Assembly: GCA_000349905.1 (NCBI GenBank)
Contig: KB722753.1
Coordinates: forward strand, 229,199 to 293,198
Source of the DNA: Volvariella volvacea V23
Taxonomy: Eukaryota; Basidiomycota; Agaricomycetes; Agaricales; Pluteaceae
Reading direction: 5' to 3'
Length of the DNA: 64,000 nt
The translations under genes and the position numbers were made by a program. Each line of letters starts with the position of its first letter. Within the stretch, counting starts at the first letter, position 1. Below, piece by piece: positions 42,793 through 54,200 of this stretch. The notes under the pieces are model-generated. The model saw nothing but the letters and a program-made list of their open reading frames with translations, was not told where the DNA came from and searched no databases.

Positions 42793-44009
42793 TCAGCTGT
42801 TAAACTTCTGTAAGTAGTCTTGTGGTAGGAAGAAATCTCTTGCTGTTCCGGTGTAGACCTCGAGATGAGGGACATCTCGCAGGCGAATCAACGTCAGCTG
42901 CTTGTACTTTATAACAAGCTGCTGGATATGCCCAAGGAGTGCTCTGAATCTTCTCAGAGTTGGCTGCATGTTCTCGTGATGCAGCTGCATCACTGGCGAA
43001 TCCTGATTTATTTTTTGAATCTCAAAGAACTCTCCATCCTGGTGCAAACCGACGTAGAGATTGTGCGTGTGGGACAGGAAGAGCTGCAGGTAGGAAGTTC
43101 TGGATTTTGAGGACGTGTTAATAGATTTTGATTTAAGCTCGAATACGTTCGATTGTGGGACCAGAAAGCCACCCTTGATCACCGTTAAACCGTGAATAAC
43201 CTCGGGTCGTGAATCTCCAGCTGCCAATGATTTCGCGTCCTGTTCTTCAGTATCCCAGTTAGCTTGCGCACCAGTGTCGTAACCATCAGCCTCTGATTGA
43301 ATGGTCATGTTGAGGTCATTCAGGTTCTAGAGACAGAGCTCCAATCAGGTGTCCAAACCTCACTAGAATATCCACTCACGTAGTGTACGACGCGGTAGTG
43401 ATTCCGCGCGTTTTCGCAACCCGTCGGCATCCTTGTGGCCATTATTTCTAAATTGCGACCATACCCATTCCCACCCATTCTCCCCAGTTGATGCAACTCC
43501 CAGTCATTGTTCATAAGAACCGTCCTCTCTCCAGCCAGTTGTAGACTGATCCTGAATGCTTTCCTAACACTGCCATCGGCCCATCCAAACAATCGCTTGA
43601 GATTGCTTACGTCCGTTACAAAATCTTGAGAGGACCAGTCGAATGGGTGGTCTCGCGTGATCTCAGAAGCCTTCTCAACCGCAAGCACGAGAGGGAGCAG
43701 TCCAAGATTGGGTTGAGGAGCATTATTTTGGTCAGTAACGCAGCTTTCGAGATCGGCCGGGACAGAGAACGGTAGCGACTTGTTGAGCCAGCGCGGAGGA
43801 GAACCTGGGATGTAACTCTTTCTTTAAAACAATACATTTTCCTTTTCCAGACGCGGTATACCTGGGACCATAATCGTGGGCACTTCATTCCCTACCCAGT
43901 TGTATGAGCCGATAACCTTGCAATTACGCGCCTTGATATGTTCAACAGGTGCCTTGTTGTCCAAGAGCTCGATGTCAATGAGCCCAGCCGCCGAGTTCGC
44001 GTCCGGCAT
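42793..44009 (-). CDS. Fungal-specific protein of unknown function (often mislabelled geranylgeranyl pyrophosphate synthase)
   Basis: Member of a widespread fungal family whose databank names often say geranylgeranyl pyrophosphate synthetase, although it has none of the DDxxD motifs of prenyltransferases. Start chosen at 44009 (MPDANSAAGLIDIELLDNKA). Family signatures: CKVIGSYNWVGNEVPTIMVP; SPPRWLNKSLPFSVPADLE after a short intron; DFVTDVSNLKRLFGWADGSV; LQLAGERTVLMNNDWELHQL; ENARNHYRVVHY followed by NLNDLNMTIQSEADGYD (about 43310); and PTIMVPG near the N-terminus. The last exon runs to 42793 (FLPQDYLQKFNS). About 370 residues. Upstream the frame stays open to 44405 but with no ATG context or composition that looks coding. 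A link to nucleic-acid decapping enzymes (DXO-like folds) has crossed my mind but I cannot show it here. Confidence 0.75.
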
Positions 44010-44726
44010 AACCCATGAGGATGGCCAGCGCCTGTTTGAAGTCGAAAGCCCATGTGCCGCTGCTACTCGTTGGTACCTGCTACGACCAGCCTTCCATACA
44101 GGATCCAAAAGAGTTCCGGTGATGGATTGACGGTGGAGAACCACGGCTGACTTTGCTCTCCCGACGGCGCGTCGCTGCAATGCGCTGAGGAGCATAAACA
44201 GATAAAAGCTGCGCCACGGGTCATCACGCCTCGGGAACGACCGAGCTGGTGTCGTTCCCTGTTTTCCAGGGCATGCCCTATGGCCACACAACTTGAGTCC
44301 ACTTGATAATGAGGCAACGAGGTAGAAAGACCCTTTTTCAGCCAATCCGCTCTCTCCAGCCCTCCTTAAATCCCAGATCGGAGGCGTTCGCCATGCGCTA
44401 TACACAGCGACTCACATCCAGGATGTAACATAGCCTCCTTGTTAGTTCGGAAGCCAATTGTGGGTGGATTACAACGCTGCCGCCTTACTTGCTTTTTCAG
44501 GCGGACGCTATTTACATTTGCAACCCACACCCCTCCAATAAGCAAAGCATGTGTAGGTGGCGGTGGACTTTACACCCAAAGGAGGGTGCCTCTCACCAAG
44601 AGGCTAGGGCTGGTCGAGGCCCTGTATCAACAGGTCTTTGAAGGGGCGTCTGCCAGATAATGCATTGGATATATGAAGATGGCGACTCACTTTCTCAACA
44701 CCATCGTCGCCTCCAATTTACGCACC
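44010..44726. other. Intergenic between the unknown-family gene and the first F-box gene
   Basis: Open frames of 70-130 codons exist on both strands but none resembles a family. The stretch should hold the two divergent promoters. Confidence 0.4.
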
Positions 44727-45689
44727 ATGTCTCGACCAGAACTTCCTAACGAACTCCTCCTCGTAATTGCCGGCTTCCTAGAGGGGGATAGACACTCCCT
44801 ACTCGTACTACGTGCACTGTCGCGTTGGTGCTATGATGCCATTACGCCTCTCCTCCTACCCGGGCCAGGATACGAACTACATTTATCCCCCGACTCCAGC
44901 ATACGAAAGCTCTGGGATATTCCCCAATGCTTTACTAGAAACATCAAGCACCTCACTGTTTTTCTAGATGAATTCAGTGGAGATGTAGACAAGTTGTCAT
45001 CTTATTTGCCCGAGATAGGAAAATTCACAGGAATCAAGGAGCTCACATTAAGGCAAGGTATGCTGCTCGAAGACGAAGAACAGAATGAACACTCCAAGGT
45101 TAACGTATACGAGGTCCTAAAAAATACTACAGAGGGTGCCCGTTGTCATTTATCAAGACTTGCCCTAGAAGGGGTTACATCCAGCACCGGAAGCGTCAAA
45201 GCGTTGCAGGATCTTTTCCCGGCTGACTCTTGTCTCAGGACCCTCACAGTTGCCCCGATTCGTACTTCGACGCCTCTATCAAAACCACTAGAACTACCCA
45301 AATTTTGTAACTTGAGGCACATCACGATGGGACCATGTGTGGGTGACTCACCGTCGATTCTGGACCAGTTCTGGTGTGCGCTGAAGGATTCTGGTATCAA
45401 ACTGAGTAAATTGCACACGGGATATCTTTCTTCTGGTCTCGTGGATTACTTGGGCTCTTTCAAGGGATTGAGGGCGTTAACCCTCTGGTTAGATATGATT
45501 CTGAGCTCCGAATCAACAACTTTACTAGATGGTCGTACTAGAATCACAGGCATCCTTTCTCAACATGAAGCCTCACTCACGAAACTCCATATCACAGTCA
45601 AGCTACCCAAGCTATCCTGGAAACTCTGTAATATCAACGCCGAAAAGCTCAGCACCCTCGTGTCGGCATTTTTCTCTGAGGAGCACTAG
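44727..45689 (+). CDS. F-box/LRR-like protein, apparently truncated by a nonsense codon
   Basis: An F-box opens the protein (RPELPNELLLVIAGFLEGDR then HSLLVLRALSRWCYDAI), which would recruit an SCF ubiquitin ligase through Skp1. It is followed by degenerate leucine-rich repeats (NIKHLTVFLDEFSGDVDKLS; GIKELTLRQ; GLRALTLWLDMILSSESTTL). I prefer ATG 44727 (MSRPELPNE); ATG 44673 would add 18 residues. The frame ends at TAG 45687-45689, but coding similarity to the two neighbouring F-box genes continues in the same frame beyond the stop (see 45690-45878), so the present product of about 320 residues is probably a truncated version. No intron is seen. Confidence 0.75.
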   Translation: MSRPELPNELLLVIAGFLEGDRHSLLVLRALSRWCYDAITPLLLPGPGYELHLSPDSSIRKLWDIPQCFTRNIKHLTVFLDEFSGDVDKLSSYLPEIGKFTGIKELTLRQGMLLEDEEQNEHSKVNVYEVLKNTTEGARCHLSRLALEGVTSSTGSVKALQDLFPADSCLRTLTVAPIRTSTPLSKPLELPKFCNLRHITMGPCVGDSPSILDQFWCALKDSGIKLSKLHTGYLSSGLVDYLGSFKGLRALTLWLDMILSSESTTLLDGRTRITGILSQHEASLTKLHITVKLPKLSWKLCNINAEKLSTLVSAFFSEEH

Positions 45690-45878
45690 CTATCCAGCTC
45701 TCAATCTAGGCACCAACTAGAGCAGCCCAAGTTTTCTGAGCTCGTGAAGCTGATGATACCATGATGCCGAGTTCCCAGCCGGGATTTCGACAGCGCTGTC
45801 AGCTTCCTGCTAGGCAAGTTTCCCAAGCTACAGATTATAGAGTTCATGCGCTTCGTTGGCGTGGGGGAGACTCTATAA
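45690..45878 (+). pseudogene. Former C-terminal end of the first F-box gene
   Basis: In the same frame as the gene above, after its TAG, the sequence reads EQPKFSELVKLMIP, a TGA (45762-45764), then RDFDSAVSFLLGKFPKLQII and EFMRFVGVGETL before TAA at 45878. This aligns with the neighbour at 48549-50090 (FPLLESIYIP, then CQYLLDFLATFPRLQVATVK). Two in-frame stops with otherwise preserved coding similarity suggest recent loss of the C-terminus; an unusual intron removing both stops is the alternative. Confidence 0.6.
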
Positions 45879-46549
45879 CAGGTCGGTACTGAGGTCGACT
45901 CAACAAGAAACCCCCTTGAGACCCCAAGGGGATCTCTTCGAACGATCCAGATCATCGGTGGTTCTGCTACGAGGGTGTTCCAGCGGCCTGGGGGTGGTTC
46001 GGCCTGAGTAGATATTTCTCGAAGCACCCCTACTTGTTTGTGATAAATATGTAATTTTTATTCATGGTTCTGTACTCTTCATGTATTTTTGTTCAGTACA
46101 TCTCCAATTGTAATGATCATTTCTAGGAGGGGTCCCATGACGGTTAAGGAGGACCTCTGGTGTGCTAGCGAGACAAAGTCCCAGGTACTCTGCATACCAT
46201 TCAGTGTCACTCCTTAAGAACAGGATCCAGCCTCTTGTGCTATTGAAGCATCTCGAGTGGTGGGTACAATAACCAAGTCGCTTCATAGCGACGAATACGG
46301 CGTGAAGCTAAAAGCTGGTATAGTCCAAGTCAAGTCGTTCATACAAATTTGGACGTGATAATATATACTAGTAAGGGCCTTTGAAGTGAAGCCAAATAGA
46401 GAGTAGTCGCTACATACATTTTTCTTGCGTTCAACTGCATGTACAATTGAGGTAATATTTCCCTTAGGAACTTAATTGAATTCAGCAAATATTTATTAGG
46501 GTAATAGTCCCAAGGATAATGAAAAGCCACCCAAGATATTGCATCAACA

Positions 46550-48066
46550 TCAACGTCGATGTCTAGTAACGATTTCATAGCACCTCTTCGCCCTTGCACC
46601 CATAACCGAAAACTCCTCGGGCCTTCCAGTCGATGATTCAAATGGTCTTCCTCCAAGACCCTCAAAAGCAGAAAACCTCGCCCGAGGCTGCCAACCCCCT
46701 ACACACTGTTGCAGCCAATCGACCTTTGCCGAGCGTAGCACCGGGAATTGTGAGAAGAAATCAAGCATTTTTTGGCAGTTTTCCCTCGACAGTGCTAGGC
46801 TAGGGGGACTAGGGACATGTAAAGATCTCAGTACCCGGAAAGACGAGGGTGTAAGCCACTGGTGTTGAATACCCGCAGAGGGATCTAAGGAAAGATCAGC
46901 GTAGTACTGCAAGATTTCCACAGGCCGGGGAAATATGGCTAGATGAATATGTTTTTTCTTTATCGCAAGATGTTGCAATGTCCACGCATGTGGCTCTATG
47001 GAACTTCGGAGTCTGGTCGATGTGATGATATGTCTGCTCCGTTCTGGAAGAATATCGTCAAGCTCGAGAGTCAGAGACTCCAGGCTTCCAAAGCTGGACA
47101 AGTAATTCAAGAGAGATAGGGAAACGTGACTGTCTGTATGTAGCGTCTTTAGCTCAATTCGAGAAGCTCTCAGTGCCTCCCACAGAGCATCTGTGTGAGC
47201 AGCCGACATGACTTGTAGGTGTTGGAGGCGAGTAAATGGTCTAATAGCACCTTGATGGAGAGCCGTGCTCGATTTGAGAACTAGGTCACCAGAAATCGAC
47301 AAATCCTTGATATGCTTCAGAGTAAGAAAATTACGAAAAGCAATCGAGTGCTTTGCGCAGAGATTACTCAGATGAAGTACCTCTATCCCGGGATTATGGT
47401 CAATCAACCTGTCAATTTGTCTAGGAAGCTTTGACGACCCTTCACACCCTCGCCCTTCATCTTGAGGTGAACATCCTACATAAAGCTTCAATTCCTCCAG
47501 CCCTCGAATAGTCATCAAAGAAGAGGGAAATTTTGCGAAGCCATCTCTGTCCCATGTAGGTCCATGGAAGCTCAAGCTCCTCAGGTTGTTATTTCCTTTA
47601 GCAAAGAAAACAGCCTTGAGGACGTTGTCCAACAATCGTGAGGCACCCTTTAGAGGCCCCTGCAACACAAGAGCACCCCATCTTCAGCCCACAATATCTC
47701 GAGATTTTCTACCACTCTCAGGCGCCCCAGTTCGTTCCAGTAACAATCCAGCCCAGGGTCGTCCGGGGCCACATAGAAGTTTGGAAGAACAACTCTGAGG
47801 GTTGAAATATAGTTGATGAGAGTTTCTGGAACGAGAATAGGGTGCCAGTGTTGCTCAGAATGTCGTCTGGGCTGTGCGATAGCGATTTCGTGCTTGTGGA
47901 TAGCAAGGGGTGTGATTAGGGTGTTGAAGAGACGCGATACAGCGCGCAGCTTGAGTAGGCTATGTTCTAGGCTACCTTCTCTGCTAGTACTAGTGGGTGA
48001 CGGGGACAGAAGGGAGAAGATGGTTAGTTGGAGTTCGACAGGAAGAGTTGACAGGCAGTCGGTCAT
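46550..48066 (-). CDS. F-box/LRR-like protein, with a frame break or 53 bp intron
   Basis: Starts MTDCLSTLPVELQLTIFSLL with an F-box, then KLRAVSRLFNTLITPLAIHK. After NLEILWAEDG (about 47690) the frame changes and continues as LQGPLKGASRLLDNVLKAVF through leucine-rich segments (NLRSLSFHG; LEELKLYVGC; IEVLHLSNLC; LESLTLELDDILPE) to the end CYEIVTRHRR at 46550. Two readings are possible: a 53 bp intron (GTAGAAAATC to TTGCAG, about 47664-47716), or a single-base deletion in a run of four G at about 47677. The neighbour at 48549 has coding sequence (RLELSWVGIS) where the supposed intron would start, which favours the deletion. It is a paralogue of both neighbouring F-box genes and ends with a similar basic tail. 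Confidence 0.75.
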
Positions 48067-48548
48067 GGCGAAGGGGAGAAGGGGGAGTGAAATATGCGGG
48101 CAGAAGAGTGCACTAACTCCTGATAGCTTATATCGCGATGTGGCGAGGTGCCACTCCGCGTCCGTCTGAGCACAGCACGACGCAATGCCAACAAATATTA
48201 CTTTGAGGAGACGAGAAGGGAAGTGTGCCCCGAATTGGGAGTCGTACGGATATGCTCAGAACCACTACTTCCTGGATCAAATCCCGGGGAGGCGTCTATC
48301 GACTCGGAGAGCACAGGAGTACCGCCGCCGAAGAGTCCTCACAAGGGAGAATCCTCACTCCCATTCGCGCCTTGATTGCACCTTGTACAACACCAAGCGC
48401 ATATAGCACCTGTCCTACAATTCCCCAATTAGCCTATCACAGCACACCGAGTATCCATACACAACACAAAAACTAGAATTCACGATCAATACACCAATTT
48501 CATTAAAAATACACCCGCGAACATCAAAAAATGTCAGCAAAAAAGATA

Positions 48549-50090
48549 TCACCGCCTTCGTGTAATCGTGAACCTCTTGGTAGTCCGTGCGTATATCGCA
48601 GTAAAGAGGGCTGGTCTCCCCGTCAAGGTCTCAAATGATTCTCCAAACCCATCAAATACGCCAGCTGGAACATCCTGACTGCCGTTCCCCGCGTCTGGAT
48701 CCGCTGTCCCCGAGCTCGGGCCTGGGCCCGCGACAGCAGGCTGTTGCTGATCATCATCAGAGTCGTCTCCATCGTCATTGCCTCCTTGACTGGGATTAAG
48801 TAGCGGCGGTTGTGGGGGAAGGACGAGCCATTTGACCGTGGCCACCTGTAGCCTCGGGAACGTAGCCAGAAAGTCGAGGAGGTACTGACACCCATCCGCG
48901 CTAAACGGAAGATCCCTGGATACGGGGATGTATATCGATTCGAGCAAGGGAAACGTAGGCAGGTCTCTCCACGTCGAGGGTGATATCCCCAGGTCTTCCC
49001 ATCCGTCAGGTAACGCCTTGCTCGTGAACACCGCGAAATACTTGAGAGAGGGTGCCTGGAAGGAGAGGGAGAGGAGGATCATCGAGAGGGTGATCAAGTT
49101 CACTTTGTCTGGGAGGTAGTGGAGTTCTAAGGAGAGTGAACGAAGACCGCCGGTGGAGCTGAGATATCTAAAGAGGGAGGGGGAGAGGTCGCCGGTGTGG
49201 ATTGATTCTAAGGGGGTGTTGGAGGTGCGGAGGGTATCCCAAAGCATGTCTGCGCTCGAAGGCGCGGGTCCTCTCCCGTGCGGGTAAAGTCTAATTTCCC
49301 GAAGGGTTTTCAGTGTCAAGGGGTTCAGTGGTATAGGATTGAGCTGCAACGGAGCGAGAGGGCCGTAAATCGTGAGTTCTTCGATGCCACTCTGCTGGAA
49401 GACGTCCTGAATAGATAGGGGATGATTTGAGCAGAGATTCACCAGGAAGAACCGTTTGATGAGCGGGTTATTTTGGAGCAGTTGCCGGACTTGTGCGGGG
49501 AGGAACTGGGAAGCCAGACATCCTTCTGCCGTAAGCCATTCGCAGCCGATGTAGAGAGATAGTGCCTGCAAACCGCGTATCCTCATCAAGGTATCAGGAA
49601 AAGTCCGCAAAGCATCCCTACCCGGAGCCGTTCTCGTGAGCGCTAGGCTTTCCAAGTATCCGTCGGTATTGTGTAGGATCATGCCAAAGATCTTGTCGAG
49701 AAGCGACACGCAGTGGTTCTCCTTGCCCTCTCCATCTAGGTCTGAGATGCCCACCCAAGACAGCTCTAGCCGCTTTACACCGCTAAACCGTGCCAACTCT
49801 GCCCAGAAATGCGACATGATGGGGTTGGTGGGTGGAATGGAGATGTCTGCGAGCTGTATTTTGAGAATGGAGGTGTGCTTTACAAAGGCATCTGGGGCAG
49901 GATCGAAGGACCAGTTGCTGGTTGATATTGTGATTTTGAATGTTTGCAAGACGAATGGAGAGAATATGGCATTGTATCGATGGGCAGTGGAGCGCATGCT
50001 CAGTAGGGTCATCTTGTGTTCGGTCAGGGCTGCGATCGCATGGACGATCTCTGTAGGGAGGCTGTCGAGGAGCTGGAAGCGGGAATTCAT
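48549..50090 (-). CDS. F-box/LRR-like protein, intact
   Basis: A single intron-less frame of 513 codons. N-terminus LLDSLPTEIVHAIAALTEHK is a divergent F-box with LLSMRSTAHRYNAI. Leucine-rich segments follow (VKRLELSWVG; LESLALTRTA; LQALSLYIGC; IEELTIYGPL; LRSLSLELHYLPDKVNLITL). Near the C-terminus there is a low-complexity Asp/Gln/Pro/Gly stretch (NDDGDDSDDDQQQPAV) that the paralogues lack, then FGESFETLTGRPALFTAIYA and TTKRFTITRRR. It is likely a substrate adaptor of an SCF ubiquitin ligase; the target is unknown. As the only clearly intact copy it is the reference for the two damaged or odd neighbours. Confidence 0.85.
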   Translation of the reverse strand: MNSRFQLLDSLPTEIVHAIAALTEHKMTLLSMRSTAHRYNAIFSPFVLQTFKITISTSNWSFDPAPDAFVKHTSILKIQLADISIPPTNPIMSHFWAELARFSGVKRLELSWVGISDLDGEGKENHCVSLLDKIFGMILHNTDGYLESLALTRTAPGRDALRTFPDTLMRIRGLQALSLYIGCEWLTAEGCLASQFLPAQVRQLLQNNPLIKRFFLVNLCSNHPLSIQDVFQQSGIEELTIYGPLAPLQLNPIPLNPLTLKTLREIRLYPHGRGPAPSSADMLWDTLRTSNTPLESIHTGDLSPSLFRYLSSTGGLRSLSLELHYLPDKVNLITLSMILLSLSFQAPSLKYFAVFTSKALPDGWEDLGISPSTWRDLPTFPLLESIYIPVSRDLPFSADGCQYLLDFLATFPRLQVATVKWLVLPPQPPLLNPSQGGNDDGDDSDDDQQQPAVAGPGPSSGTADPDAGNGSQDVPAGVFDGFGESFETLTGRPALFTAIYARTTKRFTITRRR

Positions 50091-51272
50091 TGCAGGGCAG
50101 ACCCGATGGACGTCCAGTCGGTGGTGGTCGTCTGGACAGCGGCGGCTTGGGGCTTTGGTTATGATGCAGGTGGATTGGTCAGCGTAAACAATAGCACGGC
50201 ATATTTCTGCAAATTTTGCGATTTTGCTTGCGTTGCTCGCGTTCTGAGCGCGTCAGCTCACGCGAGCTCTCGAGCAGACTGAACATCTCATCCCCGCTTG
50301 GCAGCTCGGCCCGGAATGCAAACTTGGGACTCTGCGGCGCACTGATACAGCCCCACACCCAAGTGTTCATCAGGAGCAAGGTACTGATCCAGCCAATATT
50401 CCATCAACACCTATTCCATTCAAGTGGGTGTGCGTAGGACATGATACTGACAAACAAGCACGACCGTATCTACAACGAATCGACTAGAACATGGGAAGTA
50501 GGTCCGGCCTTGGATCGGGGTAGATCAATAGCTCGAGGTAGATAAACCAGATGGCATCACAGCATCAGCAAGAACTAGGGAAACCTGCCTCGAATAAAAC
50601 TCTAACGTCGACTTCGGAGTCTGGAAAAGTCAACCGACTGCCTGGTCGCGTCGGTGATCGTCGGGTCTAGTTCACGCCAGAATTTGCGGCACCGACAGGG
50701 TGCGGCGTCGAGGGACTCAAGCGCCACTGCATGAGCCATAATGACGGGTTGTTCGGGTTGTCTTGCATTGAGAGGGGCAACAGCAGGATCCGGCACAGCC
50801 ATACATTAGCCTGCATCATCAGCCTCGTGTAGACTACGAACAAAAACAAGGCAAGGGTGCTGGAGTGTACGTCAGGAGAGTAAAAGTGGATTGGGGTGGT
50901 CTTGTCGCGCATCGGAAATATCGGGGTCCAGTGGCGAAGTTGGGAGGCTCTGGATGGGGCACAGAACTCCCAGCAAGGAACGTTGGTGGGACTTGTGGCG
51001 AGGACAGGACAGCGAATGATGTGGCTGTCAGGTGTTGAGGGAGAAAAGCAGGATAGTCGAGGCACGGTTGTGGCTTGGCGTCAGCTGATCTAATATTTTC
51101 GTCACGCGGGGGATCCGTCCGTTGCCCAATTCGACTCGATCCATTTTCCGTAACCCCGAAGCTCTCCCTCACACACCCATCTCTCATTTTCCTCCTTCAT
51201 CTTCGACCACCACCACTTCCTTTCGTCCCATAGTCCAGTTGCAATTACACCAAATCGCCCGCTCTCTTCTTT
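50091..51272. other. Intergenic between F-box cluster and kinase gene
   Basis: No recognised coding sequence. The last 150 bp are C- and T-rich on the plus strand (about 51160-51270), as is common in promoters and leaders of highly transcribed fungal genes. Confidence 0.4.
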
Positions 51273-54200
51273 ATGTACACTGCAAGTCCACAATTCAATC
51301 ATACCCAGCACCCTTTTTTCTCCAGATTTTTCCCTACCTCTCCCTCTCCTCCTGCGCCATCGCAAGCAGACTCATTCACCTCAGTAGCAGCGTCTTCCCC
51401 CTTCCCGGGGCTCCCCTATCCATGTTCCACCATCTCCGAAGAGGATCCGCGCACAAGCCCAGGCTCTTCCAAGTCTGCCAGCGTGGATGCCACCCACTCA
51501 TCTAATCCGGTTCCCATTCCCCAATCGCTCCCACCCTCTTCGTGCCGATCTAATACTGTCTCTTTATCACCCGCAGCCATGTTCTTGTCTTCATTCTCTC
51601 CTGTCACCCCGCAACGGCTGCCGGATGATGAGGGCCAGGTGGTTGCCGGCTACACCCTCGGTGAAACCATTGGCTACGGTGGATTCTCCACCATTCGAAA
51701 GGCGTTCTCCAAATCTGGTGGCACCGTGGCAGTCAAGATCGTCCGGCAATCTGATCTCGACAAGCAAGCCGACCCATCGCTAGCCTCACGACGCCTCAGA
51801 CGAGAGGCCTCGGCGTGGGCATCGCTTAGCCACGAGCACATCCTTCCTCTATTCTCTGCTCACCATACTTCTTATGCCGACTTTTTCTTTACTCTTTACT
51901 GTCCTGCTGGTTCGCTTTTTGATATTCTCAAAAGGGATGGTCGGCCAGCGTTGCCGCAGGATGACGTAGGGATGATGTTTAGGCAGGTTGTCAGGGGCTT
52001 GAGGTATCTCCATGAGGTCGCATTGTCCGTTCATAGAGATATCAAACTCGAGAATGTTCTCGTTGATGAAATGGGAGTATGCAGAATAGGAGATTTTGGC
52101 ATGACCAGGAAGATCGGTGAGATAGATGAAGATGACGAAGTAGAGTGGTCAGAAGCTGAACGCCGAGGTGGTATGCATCGAGCTGCGACGCTGGCGAGCC
52201 CGCCAGCAGCGTCATTGCGTTACGGCAGTGGCCATCCTGAGCAGTCTCACATGTTTGCACGTAATCAGCCTGCCTTCTCTCGACACCGACACTCCACCTC
52301 ATCTGCCAAGCCCAGTCAACCTTCCCAGGTTATTCAACCAGGGTCTCTGCCTTATGCATCTCCCGAGTTGCTTCTACCCCAGACGTCGGGGCCCTTGCTG
52401 CCGCACCCTGCTCAGGATGTCTGGGCAGTAGGTGTCATGCTATATGCGCTTTTGACCGGTCGTCTTCCGTTCAACGACTCCTTTGAGCCTAGGTTACAGA
52501 TGAAAATCATAAATGGTGCGTAAAATTTCAGAGATTGCCAACCCTGTCACATTGAGAAGTAAACCAACGGCTGACACCCACAATTACGTGATATTTTTTA
52601 CTTTGTATCTAAAGGTGCATACGAGGTACCCTCTAACATTGGGCGAAATGCCGAACGAGTCCTTAAAGGCTGCCTTGAGCGCTCCGTCCCTAATCGTTGG
52701 AATATAGTAAAAGTTGACGAAGTCGCATGGGGCGTAGGCTGGGGAATCGAAGGTGAAGACGCCACGCCCGAGGATTCAGAAGAAGAAGAGGCAGAAAGCC
52801 AAAGCCAGGCGGGTGCATCTGCCAACGGGATGGCCGTCGAAGAGGCCTTTAAGGCCAAGGAACGCGAAATTTTTGATGAAACCACAGCAACCTCCTTATC
52901 GGCCGCTGGCTTATCGTCCAGTCGCCATCGACCTTCAGCACCGCCTTCCCGTTCACAATCACGTCAGCCCTCTCTTCCCCCCTCCCAGCCCGAGATATGC
53001 CAAAGCCCTGTATGGCAGAATAAAGAAGGCTGGACTCGACCCTCCCTCGAGGCTGCCGAAAGGAGATCTACCTCCAGGGCGCAGAGGTCGAAATCCCGTG
53101 CGCCCGTGTTGGGCGAACGGTCTTCTTCGGTTCGTGGTGCTACATCCAATGTAAACACCAGCGGTGCGAGCAGATCGAGGCATCATTCCCGGTCTAGAGC
53201 CCCTTCGCCGTGCTTTGCGGCATTAAACGCCGCTGTGCTGGGTCCCGATCAAAGGCGGGATCGTACCCCCGACGAGGATAACGACGAGTCCGCACTCCTC
53301 ACGTCACCCGTATCCTCTGTCTTCCTCGAACGTGGACGGAAGCCCAAGAAGCTCTATTCCGTCAGCTCTCGCTCGCCCAGTCCAAGTGTCGTGCCTACCA
53401 CGCCTGTAGACTGGTCAGTCCGATTCTCGGGTATCGCGGAACACCACAATGAGGATGATGAGCATGGCCACGAGGAGGTGTCTGTGCCTCACGAGCACCG
53501 GATTATGGATGCGTCGAGGGGCCGAAGAAGGTTCAATCTCGCGACCCGCGATCTGCACCCGACCGTGCTCGGCCCTGATACGTTTTTCACTACAAGCCCC
53601 ACCACTCACCTTGGTGCTAGCAATCAAGTCAACCATGAGGTCCTCTCTGAACTCGATGGTATCGAAGGCCCGCCGACGTGGTCCCCGCCTATGGGCAATA
53701 ATAAACAGCTCAAGCCTTCCCAACTCCATATGAACCTGAAGCACCGCACATCCTCCCTTCTCGGCTCGGGATCGAGACATTCGCTTAGCCCGTTGGGAGG
53801 ACACGACGATTTCGCGAGTCTGACAGGCGAAGCGGCCAATCTGGAAGCGATGTCTCACAACGAACGCGAGCATGGAAGCTGCACCGGCGGGGCATCTTCT
53901 CTCTCAATGCTGTTGACCGAGCGCTGGTTGGAGGACGCAAGGCTTGCGCTGCGGAGGGTTTCGGGTCTGGGCGTCGATGCCTCGGGTGCGAGTGCGGGGT
54001 CAACCGGTACTCAGCAGCAGCATCGGGATCGTAAGCAACGGCCAGAGAGTACACCGCCTACTCCGGTGTCCATGTCCCCTTGGCCGTCTATTCGTAGCGC
54101 TCGAAGTCGGAGTCGGAGGTCCCGCGCTGATGGTGGCAGGGAGCGTAGCAGCAGGAGGGGGTCGCCCGCTCCGGGTTTGCTGCCCAAGTATAACTCTGCT

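Noticed and set aside
43824..44405. N-terminal extension of the unknown-family gene to 44405
   Set aside because: Upstream part lacks family similarity; ATG at 44009 directly precedes the conserved start region.
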